A stretch of DNA of 64,000 nucleotides from Liolophura sinensis (GCF_032854445.1 NC_088300.1:51310984-51374983), one strand, 5' to 3'. Numbered from the stretch's first letter, positions 25,307-38,449 are shown. Numbers and translations: made by a program. Notes: generated by a model from the sequence alone, not told the origin.

Positions 25307-28300
25307 ATGTTCCTTCGCAAAATCCTCGTCCCTTGTTTCCTGGGTTGCTTGTTGAGTTTGCAAGTCATCGATGGTCAACACGGTAATGTAGCCTAAAGTA
25401 TTCTGTAAACCAGAACCAGTGCGAAGATAACTTTCTTGTAACAGTTCTTAGTTGAAATGAAAAGGCCAGGAAGCTGATGGAGCTCTGCTTACAAAAGCAT
25501 GTCTTCAGCTCTTCTCATTACTTCAAACACTTTTTTCACATATAACATTAGCTTTGAGCTTACATGTATATGTGCATTTGTTGACAAGAATAGGTGAACA
25601 TAATTCTGCATTTCGAGCCTTACTGACAATTGTCTCTAGATGCATATAAAAGCTGAGAATAACGTAAGAGTGAATCAGAATTATATATGGATACAAAGAA
25701 GACATGTACACCCTGTTGACCTTTCCCAATGTCATGTATTTATATATGTATTAAATTTATAAATATTGTTGATTGTTAACTCATAGTTCTCTCAACGTGA
25801 GCCATATGTCACACTACAGCTAAAAAGTTTTGTTATTTGCTCCTTATGATTATTTGTTTTATACATAGTGTTTTGCATCACTACTTGAACGGAAAAAATT
25901 TAGTTTAACTGGACGAGAGTTTTACTATTAATACACCCATGTCTGCTTATTTGAAGAATAGAGAAAACCACATTTATATTTGAGATGAAAAAAAATTCAA
26001 ACTTTTAGTTTCACCAGCGACGTTGTAATCCAAAAATCACAAAAGACAGTTCTAGGTGATCTCAGGTCTTTAGGAGATCGAAGCGTTCAGCTGTACGGCA
26101 ATATGGTTTGCTGCTGTCGATTTGTTATATTCAAAACGTGCAGTAGTTCTACAAGTCAGTTCATTTATGCAAGTGTGCTGTTTTAGGAAGCGTCCCTGTC
26201 CGATCTGCTCCAGTGTTTCCAGAAGGCTATCCTGCGGTAAGTCCGATACCAATATGTCAACCTCCTTCGCCGAATGAGTGATCGACGAGTTAAAGCAATA
26301 AGGCACGCGTAAACTAACAGCTCTCTTTTAAGTGGAGAATTCTTGAATATCCCCCAAACATCCCTCAGATAAATACGGGTAATAAATGTATTGGTCACCC
26401 TTATCGATGTCTATAACCGGTTAATTTTGTTACATTTCTTGTCTCCTTTTATATAACTTTTTAAAACACACCTTCCAGTGTTGTAAAGTTGAAGTATATG
26501 ATATATGTTAGTATTTAAAAATACACTCACACTTATGTAACAGCCGGTAGACAACGCCGACAACTCTTGGTCGTTCTTTCCATAACATTTGGTCTTTCAT
26601 TTTAGTACCAAATTGTTTTGATTTTCGCCCTTCTTTACGAGAAATATTAGAGATGACAGTCGCCTAAATTCTTCCTTGTGGCTTACGAATGGTGTGCAAA
26701 TTTTAATTTAGGTACAAAATATATATATATGCTGTATATTTTACGTCACAGTGCTGGCAAAGAAGCGAATACACTGTATAGACTTGTGTGTTTTGTATTA
26801 AGATCGTTAGTGATTGCCAACACCATGAAACGTATATCATGTCCATAATCTAAGGCCAGTTGTCGTTTAAAATGCACGCAGATCTTCATGAGTAACAGTT
26901 TTACTATATGGAGATACTTTCTCCAGCCAGATTCCCAGGCCACCAGTGTGATTTCAAACGGTCGGATCTCTGCACATCTGGAATATGTGGACCGAGGAGA
27001 AGGAACCCACAGAGGGGACATAACTCGTGCAGGTACAAATCCTCAGCATGACAGGCGAGGGTACGGAGAGTCCGACACTGGAGGAGCGTCACGGACATAC
27101 AGCACGTCGAGGAGGGAATCCAGCTCATCGACCTCGGGAGTGGATTATTCACAGACTGGGGCTGACAACATAGGCCGGACCCAACCTGTTACATCGTCCA
27201 GAGACAGAGCGAGCGCGGAGCGCACTTACGACTCGTCGTCGACCGGAATGAGCTCGAGCACATCAAGAAGAACGAATCCCGGGACGTCAACAAGAACAAG
27301 CGTGGGTCGCACTTATGACTCGACGTCATCCAGGACAAGCTCGACAACGTCAACCAGAACAAATCCCGTGCGAACGTATGACTCGACCTCAACGCGTACA
27401 AACCCCGTGCGTACCTATGACTCGACGTCGACCAGAACAAGCTCGGGCACATCAACCATAAGGAACCCCGGGACGTCAAGACCGGTATTGAGCAGGTACG
27501 ACACGACGCCAATCAGAACACACTCGAGACGCACTTATGACCCCCTTGGAAGAACGGGTTTGGCTGAACCGTACGGTACCCCTGGTAGCCGTACGTACAT
27601 CCAGAGCGGGACGCAACGGTTGCCCTATGATCCATATGCTGCCAGAAGGGTGACTCATGCCAGACAGCCGTACGTTGCAAATGCGAGACAGCCTGTGACT
27701 CAACCAGACCGGCGCGGATATTACCAGGTAAGCTAATATGATTAATGTTGTTACTGGATTAAGCAGGGTGGATTGAGGTTTGGGGGGCAGCAGGATGAAA
27801 CACTACCCTTTGTGTGGTCATTATGAGTGCCTTTTTCTGTTTAAAATTCGTCGAAATGCATCAAAACTAACTGTGGGAAGATCGTGACAAGGCCTTAATG
27901 CGTTGGTTTGATTCCAACACATGTGCCATACATCAAAACGGATTCGAGCTTGGACAGTCTTGTCACCAATACACTTCATAATGGGAATGAGGTAAACTGT
28001 ACCTTTTCCCGAATTATGCTGATCAAGCTACGGATAAATTGGAATTCTTAATCATTAAGTAAGTACATGCATGTAGCAACTTCTACGCCAATACTAGTAA
28101 GCACAAGTAAGTAAAAAAAAGCAGCGAGATAATTTGCAAGTTTGACTTCACTGGTCTAGAATTACTCAAAATACTGCCATTTCATCACATTATATAAACA
28201 TCTGTATGAAAGCTTCGCAAAGGAACCAAGCCTCGATGGTCTACCAAAAAAGTTTATTCAGGATTAGACTTATAAATCACTTCTTTTTAAAGCCACCTTC

Positions 28301-31300
28301 GTTGATTTTCATGGTTGTTTCTGTGCTTATAATGGATGAGTGCATGAGTGTATGATTTCATGATGGACTTGAGCTATAATGCAATAATTCAGCTACATCT
28401 TTGTGACATCAGGAATCAAGTCTTCAAAGTAAAATAGAAATTAACAGGAAAGTTAAATAGAGCAAGGTAAAACCTTCTTAATAACAAACCATTTTTAAAA
28501 TCGCAAAAATGTTAGAAATGTTTATTAGAAACTTTTTCTACAACTCTTATTCGGCTTTGAATTAAAAATTATTTTCGCAGCCTCGAAACTATAGCTGATG
28601 CCGCTACAGTCTTATCTGACGATGTGCGGCAGTTTATTTCAGGCGCCTGCCGCCATAAAGCTTAATGTCGTTGACATAGAAAATTCCGTAAACGTATGTA
28701 GATCATAAACAGCTGTGAAATAAGTTAATCAACAATTAAAATCAGATTTGTGATGGAATAACAGTATTACCAGGGATTCTATGTCTAATAGCATGAAGTA
28801 GAGTGTGTTGAACCTTTGGTTAATATCCGAACAGATTACATCACAGAAAAGAAAGTGTTTGATGCCGTATCATTTATTCCACAACATTAGCGGCTAAAGG
28901 AAGATGTCATCTGGATAAATTAGTCTCAACACGGCATCTTAACAATCTGCATAAGTTAATGTTTGGGTAAAGTGATACACGCAACACTAACGTCATTACA
29001 GAATACACTGTCTGGGTATAAAAATTTGTGAATGAAGCCCACCAGTTTAAAATGACACGCCTTAGGCTTGTAAGGAATCCTAACCCAAAAGTGAGGGATT
29101 AAACCTGTGATTTAAAATCTGTGACATTTTAGATCTATACACGCAACTGCTGCCTGTCTGTATTACTATGGCAATACAATCTCGCTCATCACTGAATATT
29201 ACCCTCAGTTATATTTATTTATTCATTTGATTGGCGTTGTACACCATACTCAAGAATATTTCTCTCATACATCGGCGGCCAACGTTATGGTGGAGAAAAC
29301 ATTACAGAGCCACAAACCCATGATCATCCAAAGGTTGATTGCAGACCTTCCACGTACGACCTTAGGGGTAGCCAGCCTGTCCTCACGTTATAAGAAAATC
29401 GTATACAAATTTGTTTCAACGTCTCTATAAACAAACTTAAAAAGCTCCTCCCTTGATCGAGTGCCCTGTTGGCTTTTCAGCAATGCCCTTCCGACGATTT
29501 CCGCATCCTGATTGAAGGCGTTGAGTGTCACGTAGCCATTGATTCTGTTGGCTCTCACGTGTGCTATGATGATCGGGTGATGAGAGATCGACGATGCTGT
29601 GAGCGGTGTCTACAGATCAAAGACTCCAGAAAACCAGGTGATAGAAAAATAGGGCGCTCAGCATCCTATATCCGGGCATCCTATACAGTATGGTTGTCAC
29701 GTAGTAATCTGAGTAACTTCGGGACAGCAACAATGCCCGGAAATAAGCTGTTAAAGACAATACTAACATGAAGTATATTTCAGATGACAGACCGTTAAGG
29801 ACCGTCCCGAAAAATAGTTCGATTTATGTTGCGAGAATTTTTCTAACCGAGTAAAACCCCTTTAAAACATTGGATCAACGGTGGTATGTTGGAACCCAAT
29901 AGATATATCAATGACATTATATCGGTAGTTTTTGCCTGAATTAGTTAGCTCCAAGGTCCATTGATTGAATGTATTCTTAGCTTTACATGCACAAGCATTT
30001 TGAGTGCAAAAGTTTTGTGGTTTGTGTGCGATGATTGGCAAAAACCGAATGTGACATCACTGATTGCACTTTGGTCAGAAATGCTACATTAAAATTCAGT
30101 GTTTCAATTGCATTTTACCTGGTTGAAAGAAGTTCTGAAACAATAAATAGTCCTATTTCCTTTGATCGTGATTAATGGCCTTTCATTTGACATTCCTTGC
30201 GTCTTTCCAACATTACTAGAAACTGTTGACTGCTTATCTTTGCGTGACTTAAAAAGACCAGTTTCGCAGGAAAGTGTAAGAATTAATGCATGCGTAGTAA
30301 AAAAAAAGCCGGTAACATTTAAAATCTACGTCAAAATTTCTTGTGACGTCGACTGAAATCATCATATTTTCCACAGCATGTAATAAATGCTACAAGAAGA
30401 GATACATGTATGTACACGCCACATGCGGGACCTTTTAGTATATTACTATCAAATTGAGAATTCAGAATTGAAATTATCGATTTTGTTGTAAAGCGGGTGT
30501 CATAAGAGACCTTGTTCATCCCTGTGTAGATATAGCTCCAAATATGATGTACCGAGAGGACTGTCTGTTGTCTCATTTAAGTGAAACGAAAGTGGATAGA
30601 TTTCTTTTACCACCTTGGCCATATTCTATTTGTTTTATGCAATAGTTCATCGATATACTACATTGTAAATGAAAAGTATGGAACTCTTAAAAGTTTACGT
30701 TACAAGAATTCTTGTATATAGTGGTATACATATGCAAACAAGTATAGTCCTGAAGTGCGCAAATCTCTCTCAGTGGAATACCTATGCATATGCAGTAGAG
30801 CAAACAGGTATAGAAAAGCAGGCTGACTACCTATAATGTTGTCTCGTGTAACGTTTCCAATTGTAGCTGTTATTTGGCAAGGTGAACCTGATACATTTTA
30901 GTTCAGAATTCAACATTTTGTTCAGATTAGTGCTAAAGGTTTACAAAGGTTTCGTAAAGTTGCATAATGTGCCTTTAATGTTTTAATAAATAATGTATCA
31001 GCGATGTACGGTGTGAACACGTGTAGTTACCGTGCAACAGCTCATGTATTTAAAATATACCACTGTTAAATGCGGCCAAACGTTGTCCATTGTGTACTGA
31101 GTGAGGTTGCGTCCTGCTGGGACTTTTTTTAACTAAACAACAATGCCAACCTTATCATAGTAATATTAAATCAAATTCAAAGTTCTTGAATGTTGATTTA
31201 TGAAGTTTGACAATGCTGCCGTGTGCAGTACCACAAGTCTCTAGCATTACACAACGCTATTAAATGCTGCTTTTCGTTTCCTATAGGTTGTGAGTACGGA

Positions 31301-33115
31301 GATAGATCCCGTCAGTGCTCAAGTCTCAATCCGTCTCAGTGTTACATCCGGTCTAACAGAAACATTTGCTGTCAGACGTGTGAACGGCTAAGAAACCCAT
31401 CACAACAAAGTAAGTACTTAAACCTCGCGCACGGTCAGTGTTAAGCAGGTTAGTAATGTATTATGCGTGGCAACAAAGTGTGGGCTAATATTTAGTTTAA
31501 AATGATATCAGTCGTCTTGAACAAAAAGTCCCTCTTTACTCCTTATACCTCTTTGATGACTTCTAATAATGTAAGTATGTCGATATAAATATAACACAAA
31601 CCTGGCTAATACATTTTAGATATGTTAGTATGCATAATCGTTAAGCAGGTAGATAGGAAATCATCTACTACGATGGATTAATGTATAGATCTCTTTGAAA
31701 ATGTGTATGGTTCACTATTTTTTAACACGAGCAAATGTCATTCGATATAACTCACATTTCTCCCCAGACTGTGAATATGGAGACTTGTCCCCGACTTGCG
31801 CACAAATGCCGCGCCGGATGTGCTCACTGCTCGAGAACCAGCGGATATGCTGTCAAACCTGTGAGCGCCTGCGCGACCCATTGCGGCCGGGTACGTACGT
31901 CTTGATTCGTGCAGTAGAAATTCGTATGATAAACTGATTAACCGATGTGCATGTTAGTAATCCAGTCACATATGGTTGTATATTTTCGACGATGCTTTCC
32001 GCTCTTATCTTGTCGGATGAGTAAAACTATCTTCAGTGTTTATTCTGTAAGACGGATCGGAAGCTAGAGACCATGTCATTTCCTTAGTAACAAACGGCGT
32101 GGGTGAAGAAACGGCCCCCCTCGTTATTGCATAGGAAAATGCCTATTTTTGAATCGCTGTCAGCGATCTTGTATCCATTGCATTTGTATAATTTTCAGTT
32201 TTCCAGATAGTCTGAGTATTTCTGCAGAGCTTTCGTGACGTTATTTGTACACCTTATTGGTCGATAGCTAAGTAGCAAAAAATGACCTTTTCCCCAATGC
32301 TTTAACACAGGGGGCCATGTTAATTTAGACGCGAAAGATTGGTCTTGTGACCCCCAACTTCCAACCCAACAGGCGAAGAATAGCTTTGCCTGTGTAGGCC
32401 TACCGGTTCATTGACGCATTGTCTAAACCTCAGAGCAAACTTTTGACTTGTTTTTGGTTTATTATTTATTGTGCTAAGATAAACCTTTTCCTTTTCCCCC
32501 AGAATGCCCATACGGCGACCGTTCCAATCAGTGTGGAATCATATCGGGTGGAGCTTGTTATAACGTGCGCGTGAGGGACACGTGCTGCGCTACCTGTAGC
32601 CGTTTAGACGTCGGCACTCCCGGTAAGAGTAGTCTCCCTTTATATGGTATTCCACCAATTTTCACCTTAAAATTAGTCCGTTTAATTTATCTTCGACAAA
32701 CGTATTCTGCTATGTAATTGATTAAACTATACCGTGACCTCAGTGAATCATAGCTATATTTTTCTCCTAATATTTGTTATACCCAGTTTATTAAATTGTA
32801 AGCTACGTGTTGCATTTCCAGGAGGTTGTATTTTTATCTTTTATCTTTTTGCCACACTCTATCAGGCTCCGAGCGTTATAGCTATCGTATTACACCATAC
32901 TTTAATATTTATCGCTTACAACAAATTTTCTTCATGTATGTTTTACAGGTTGTCAATATGGTGACCATAATTCTGTATGGACGAGTCCGGCTGGAGAGCT
33001 CGATTGTGAAACGTACACGCGGATATACGGTCTCGGCGCATGCGCAGATCCCAATTTCTCCTCGCGATGTTGTCACTCATGTAGAGGTTACGTTTCTAGA
33101 AATCCACAGTCCTAA
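25307..33115 (+). CDS. Secreted protein: Tyr/Arg/Ser/Thr repeat region plus five six-cysteine (PLAC-like) modules, 8 exons
   Basis: Exons 25307-25382, 26187-26236, 26927-27727, 29481-29637, 31287-31409, 31768-31890, 32503-32622, 32949-33115; 1617 nt, 538 aa; all GT-AG, phases consistent. Exon 1 is a signal peptide (MFLRKILVPCFLGCLLSLQV, cleavage likely after IDG). Exon 3 (267 codons) is low-complexity and basic, with repeated RTYDSTS-RT and RTNP blocks. Exons 4-7 each encode one cysteine module. Exons 5-7 fit C-x8-C-x7-C-x8-CC-x2-C exactly (CEYGD or CPYGD start, CCQTC or CCATC end); the exon 4 module is diverged. Exon 8 encodes the terminal module, C-x17-C-x11-C-x8-CC-x2-C, the same type as the last exon of the neighbouring minus-strand gene. 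Exons 5-7 have symmetric phase-1 boundaries, as expected for tandem exon duplication. AATAAA lies at 33319-33324. Function unknown; a matrix, cuticle or adhesive protein is plausible. Not matched to any named gene. Confidence 0.85.
29212..29370 (-). repeat. Diverged SINE in intron 3 of the 538-aa gene
   Basis: Reverse-orientation main-family SINE body: attcatttgattggcgttg tail region, actcaagaatatttctctc, ggcggccaacgttatggtgg. It sits 110 bp before exon 4. The tRNA head is not recognisable. Confidence 0.65.
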
Positions 33116-33318
33116 GTGCACTTATACTGGTACTTCTAAAGCAAACATTTCCCTGGAGGAGCGGCTTATCTTAATTCTTATGGAAAGTTAATTACTGAAG
33201 TTCTTAAGTTACAGATGGAAACAGTTTAATTGCTATCACGTAGTTAAGCAGTTACATGTGCCGATACATGTGAAAAGAGGTCATTTGTGATTTAAAAGTT
33301 TGTCAAATAATACAGCGA

Positions 33319-33324
33319 AATAAA
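33319..33324 (+). terminator. Candidate poly(A) signal of the 538-aa gene
   Basis: AATAAA about 200 nt beyond the stop codon at 33113-33115. Confidence 0.45.
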
Positions 33325-33798
33325 GGAGTGGATACGAAATCGTATGAAACTGGTTTTTCTTTTCTTTTTTTTTGAAAATATGTTTTTGTTCGAAATGGTT
33401 CTCAGTTTTGATCGCAGGGCGCTAATTGTCTTCATTGTCACAGACGAAACCATAAGCATTTTTGACAATGGGGTCTCGTGTACGAATCCACGTCTAGTTT
33501 GATCTTGTAATCCATAAGCAGGTTTTGCCAGGTTTTAGTCAAAGTGCAGTCATTTTATTGACCAGCAATAAACATAAATGTACATATCGGGTGGGTATTA
33601 AAAAAAACGGGCCGTACTTTGACACTCAATATCTCCGAAACCCTCTTACGTCAGCTTCTAAAAATTTGCACGCTCAAAAGCCATTTTTTCCTAACTGCAC
33701 TGACCAAATTTCAATTTCATTCTTTAAGATTTCTGTTCATGGAACCAAAATCAAAACAGAGTCAAAAACGCATGTTCCGGACATTTCAAAATGATGTT

Positions 33799-34066
33799 TG
33801 GGGCATCCGTGGCTCAGTCGGTTAGCGCGCTAGCGCAGCGTAATGACCCAGGAGCCTCTCACCAATGCGGTCGCTGTGAGTTCCAAGTCCAGCTCATGCT
33901 GGCTTCCTCTCCGGCCGTAAGTGGGAAGGTCTGCCAGCAACCTGCGGATGGTCGTGGGTTTCCCCCGGGCTGTGCCTGGTTTCCACCCACCATAATGCTG
34001 GCCGCCGTCGTATAAATATTCTTGAGCACGGCGTAAAACACCAATCAAAAAAAAAAAAAAAAAAAA
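33799..34066 (+). mobile_element. Full-length young SINE with poly(A) tail and 13-bp target-site duplication
   Basis: Complete copy: tRNA-like head with box A tggctcagtcgg and box B-like gttccaagtcc, body, conserved 3' domain and a pure A tail of about 20. Flanked by tcaaaatgatgtt at 33786-33798 and 34067-34079. Nearly identical to the copy at 57323 but lacks five bases (gtgaa) in the 3' domain. Confidence 0.95.
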
Positions 34067-35044
34067 TCAAAATGATGTTCTAGCTTGTTTGCTTGAAAAG
34101 GTGATCAATTCCTTGTCCGCCGCAGAGAAAGCCATCTTGATTCAGCAAAACTTGTGCCTATCTGGCAGAAGGGTTTCTCTGACACTAGAGTCAGACAATT
34201 TTTCCAGACGACACTTGATTGGCGCGTGTCACAAATGTGCAACGCGCGCTCTACTCATGACACCTGACAGGTGATGCAATGTGGGTTACCGGAACGTGCG
34301 TTTTTGAGGCCATGTTTTCATTTTAACCCTGTGTACAGTCTTCTCAAGCTATGACCTTGAAAATTGGGCAATATATTAACAAAATCATGCCATATGAATG
34401 TCTTAATTGTGAAAGCGTTTGAACATAGGATAAAGGAGCAATGTAGCATCAAAATACGCCCCTTTTTTTATGCCCACCCAATATACTAATTATAGGTGAA
34501 ATATTCACTATAACCCATGCAGGCCTACAACAAAAACGTAGGCAATGCATGGAAACCGTATAACGACGTGTATATGCAGAGGTGAAAATAAACAATGCAG
34601 ACATCCTCTGTAAAGAACCCCACTAGCTTTTGCATCTTTGATATATTAAAACCAATAATCAAAACCAGACAAACACCTAACTCGAAACTGTTATATAGTT
34701 GTATTCATAAATGAGATTTATTTATAAGGTGAATGTAGCCTTTATATCATTTATGTAATGTACATCGGATTAAGCGTTTGATGTTTTCACGGTACATGAA
34801 AGACAAAAGCTATGAATTATTCACCTGTATTTACCCACCGGAAGTGAAGTATATATAGTTGTTATTTTATCTAGGACTGCTATCGTATAAGTGAAATCTT
34901 TGGCGCAAACTTACAGCCCATTCATTTCCACGGCAGACATGGGCTTTATCTCTGCCTTTGACTTTTACATGTATCTTCAAAAAGACGAGTGCAGAAGGAA
35001 ACAAACATTTAAACATTCAAATTAAGAGAGACATTGACTAAAGC

Positions 35045-35160
35045 GGCGATGGCAGTATGATAACTGGCAAATGGTCACACGTATCTGGTGAAGTGCGGCC
35101 TCTTGTCAATTTACCTCAGTTGAAGTTTTACTCAGTCTATTCATGTACAGTTTAAAAGTC
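35045..35160 (-). repeat. R1 repeat family, minus-strand copy
   Basis: Contains 'ataactggcaaatggtcaca', 'gcggcctcttgtcaattt' and 'acctcagttgaagttttac', the reverse complement of the R1 order. Confidence 0.8.
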
Positions 35161-37186
35161 TAATCATGTACGGTTTTAACATCAGGGTTTGTTATACATT
35201 CTGTAATTGGATATTATATTGTTAAGGAATACCTTTACCAAGGCCAAAATAAAATATATTCTGGAGTCATATAGATGTATGTGTATCACAGACACCAAGC
35301 CTGTCAGTCATTCAGTACCCGCTGTGCACCTGTACAGAACCAGCATAAACGTCAATGATTTAAGCAGTTAATAAGTTACACGTTATCCTATATAAATTGT
35401 CGGTTTTTTTCTTTTTTGCGTTTTGACTGCAATTGCTTTTATTAGCACGCATCAGTGAACGTAAGTTTCTATATCTTTTTTTCTCCGCCTTGCTCAGTCA
35501 GTCATTTGCGTACTTAGTAACACACATCAGTTTAACAACCTCCGGTAGAATATGGCGCCGATAAAGCTTTCCTTAAAACTTATCTGTATAGAAAAGAAAT
35601 TACGTGGCAGTTCATCTAGAAAGCCATTCCTTTATACAAGCTTATTTTCTTAAATTCCAGTTGATGTGGGCAACATTTGAAGAGCTTTCCTAGAAGTCAT
35701 TTTTATTTCGAGTGTGGTCTCAATTTGTCATTCTGTAAGCCTCTGGGTAACATCCACATTTCGTCAGGGTCTGTGGATAGCCCATCTGGGTCAGATTTCA
35801 AAAGCTTTGCTGCTGTATGCTAGACGGATTCCATGCATTTGTACAGTCGGCATATTATGCTGTATGGGTTGTCAGGTAATTGATTCCGGGGATCAAATTG
35901 AGTTTAGTGGGGTTAGCAATCACTCTAAAGCATGGGGTCTACAAGACGCTAGAACGATTGCACGGAGTCCCAAGGGATCCATAAAGGAGCAGGTCCACTT
36001 AAGGCGCTTACCATTCCCACATGAAGAATGGAGTTGGTTATTGAAGCGCAGCCTGTAAGGTCGACACCGTTAACACCTTGTCCAACAGCCCAGCCAAATA
36101 TTTCCTTATGCCCTGTCGTTTAGAGTGAGTATTTTCCCGAATTGCGTAATTCGGGAATGGAAAACTACTCCCAAACTGCTGATGACGTCACAACGACGAC
36201 AAATCAGATCGTCTTCAAAGCTTCATGAATTGTCTGAATCAAGCACTCACTCGTGATCACGAACTTAGGGCAGGGCGCTGAAGTATGATTTTATCAAACT
36301 TGCACATACTGTATGTCTGTCATTTGCTAATTCATTTACAGGGATTAAGCGGTCAGAATTGGTCAGCAGTCTATAACACTCCGGTCACAATTTAATCTGG
36401 ATCAAATCTAAACAGGTTTAAATCATAGCCAGTTAACACGTCTGTGATCAAACCGGTGTTAGACCATGTCAGTAATTTAGCCTTTAACACGGTCACATTT
36501 ATAAGCCAGTTCAGTACTAGCAACATCATCTTGGAAATGCATGTTAGAGGCACTTGATCCAGCTACCCTTCACACGGCACAAATATACCGCCTCAAGCCC
36601 TGAAACTAACAAAGTAAACGTAAAGCCACATAAAACCACATGTCCCCAATTCACGTTCCCAAGGGCGACGTCAACCTGGCTCAAAGTCACATTGGCTTTT
36701 AAAGCAACTTAACTTACAGTGTGAACTGGGTAATAGTAACAGACAAATTACTTAATTAATTAAATAGATAAAAAACACACTAACACATAAAATTTGTAAC
36801 ATGTTTAATACTTACAAATCAATAGATATTTCACAGAAAGACAACTCACCCAATCTTGGTATCAGTCAGTACAAGGTCAAGTCACCACAAAGTTTGACAT
36901 ACGTTATTGTAATGTCAGCGTGGTAATGTCATTCATTACAATGTGAGGTTGATATCACTGATTGTATCGTTATCTTGACATAAGTAATTGCAAACGTTTG
37001 ATATCAGTGGTTACACAAAATCAACTTGACATTATGGATTACAGATTATAATATCAGCTATAAAATCAGATAGCACGGTACTTGACATCTGTGATTACAG
37101 TTTACAGCTTGATATATACAGCTTCAGCTTGGCGTCAATCATTACACTTTTAGGTTAATGTCAATAATTGCATCGTCAGCTTTAAA

Positions 37187-37290
37187 TAAAACCCTGAAGT
37201 AAAGTGACAAGAGGCCGTATTTTACCGGTTACGTGTGACCATCTGCCAGCTATCACACTGTCGTCGCTTTTCTGGTTTTACTGTAAACTG
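37187..37290 (+). repeat. R1 repeat family copy
   Basis: Reads 'aataaaaccctgaagtaaag', 'gacaagaggccgtatttta', 'gctatcacactgtcgtcgc', collinear with the 23.5-kb copy. Confidence 0.85.
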
Positions 37291-37369
37291 TACGTGTTTA
37301 ATTATAGTGATCAGTGATTAGAGCATTAACTTGACCTCAGTGACTGAAAGGTTAGAATGACTGACACCA

Positions 37370-37640
37370 ATTGCATAGTTGGTAGAGCGTCCGCTTCGAG
37401 AGCGTCAGGGTCAATCCTGGGTCGGTTCACACCCTAGACTAAAAGCGGAAGTTGTGACTTCCACGCTTGGTGTTCAGCATTGAGGGGAAGTGCAACTACT
37501 GGTTGACCCGTATAATGGCTCAGGTGGAGCGACTTACTTGCCTTCTGTAAGTCGTCTTTGTTCTAGCAGCACTAGATGAAAGAGCGGTGGAAATCCGTCC
37601 TGCAACAGGGAGGCACATTACATGCACTCTAAAGCACTCA
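37370..37640 (+). mobile_element. Second tRNA-derived SINE family, tRNA-Arg-like head
   Basis: The head shows box A (gcatagttggtagagcg), an anticodon-arm-like ccgcttcgagagcg, and a T-arm ggtcaatcctgggtc. A body of about 200 bp unlike the main SINE follows (gaagttgtgacttccacgc, ggctcaggtggagcgactta). No clear tail or target-site duplication was found, so the end is approximate. Confidence 0.55.
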
Positions 37641-37815
37641 CTGAAACGTTAGACTGAAATTGGTGATTGTAAAGTCAACTTTATAATCTTATGGCCTTAC
37701 CCATTTGGTGGGATTTGTACATAAACTGAAACTCCGTGATCAGAGCCTTATCTTGAAGATGACAGATCACAGTTTTATCGTGAAAGTCTTATCCTGATGG
37801 TGGAAGATCTGATTT

Positions 37816-38045
37816 CACTCAGTCGCCTAGAACATACATTATGTCTTTCCAACATCATAAAAAACTGCTGACAGCTTCTCTATGTATGATTCCCTATTTT
37901 CGTACTTTATATACTTACTTAGTTCTTTAGTGGTTTGTGTTATACGTCGTCTTTGGGAAATGGCTTTACGATTATTGACCTGGAACGTCCTTATTGGTTG
38001 ACGACTGGCATGCGCATGTTTCTTTGGACGCATAGATTATCCTGA
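37816..38045 (+). repeat. Interspersed repeat R2, copy 1
   Basis: Starts 'cagtcgcctagaacataca' and includes 'ctattttcgtactttatata' and 'gttctttagtggtttgtgtt'. A second copy lies at 51973-52170 with about the same order of blocks. No terminal repeats or coding capacity noticed. Confidence 0.7.
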
Positions 38046-38449
38046 AAGTTCCAGATCAGGGCTCAGTTTCGCAAAGCAGTGTATGACAATTTTTTTTATC
38101 GTACATTTGTCGTGCGATATTTTATACGTCAGTGTTAACGTACCACTGTCCTATATGTGCGATATCCTACAAGTATATCTTTATGAAAGTGGCACCAGAG
38201 CCTTATCCTTAAGGTGACAGATCAGTGCCTTATTGCGAAGGTGGCAGATCTATGCCTTATCCTAGTGTATGATACATCAATGACATTAAAGCATTAACAA
38301 CGTGTATTTTAAGGATGCTTGGAAAGTGTTTTACAAACCCGATGTATACATTACCTTGCTAGATTAAACTGAAAACTTACATATACTTTTGTACGCGTAT
38401 ATGATAATATATATATATTTTTGGCTTACACTCGCATATCCTTGGTTTA

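Larger units (their letters stand above)
36870..38280. repeat. Decayed tandem array broken by three nested insertions
   Basis: Degenerate units of the type 'cttgacat..gtgattaca' (36870-37180) grade into 'gatcagagccttatcttgaa' and 'ggtgacagatcagtgcctta' units (37735-37800, 38045-38070, 38195-38260). The array is interrupted by an R1 copy (37187-37290), a tRNA-derived element (37370-37640) and an R2 copy (37816-38045). Units are about 30 bp but poorly conserved. Confidence 0.55.

Noticed and set aside
27189-27703. Minus-strand open frames opposite the Tyr/Arg/Ser/Thr exon
   Set aside because: Antisense to a biased-composition exon whose splice sites and phase fit the plus-strand gene.
35714-36058. 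114-codon plus-strand open frame
   Set aside because: No recognisable domain, no splice partners, and it lies in repeat-rich intergenic DNA.
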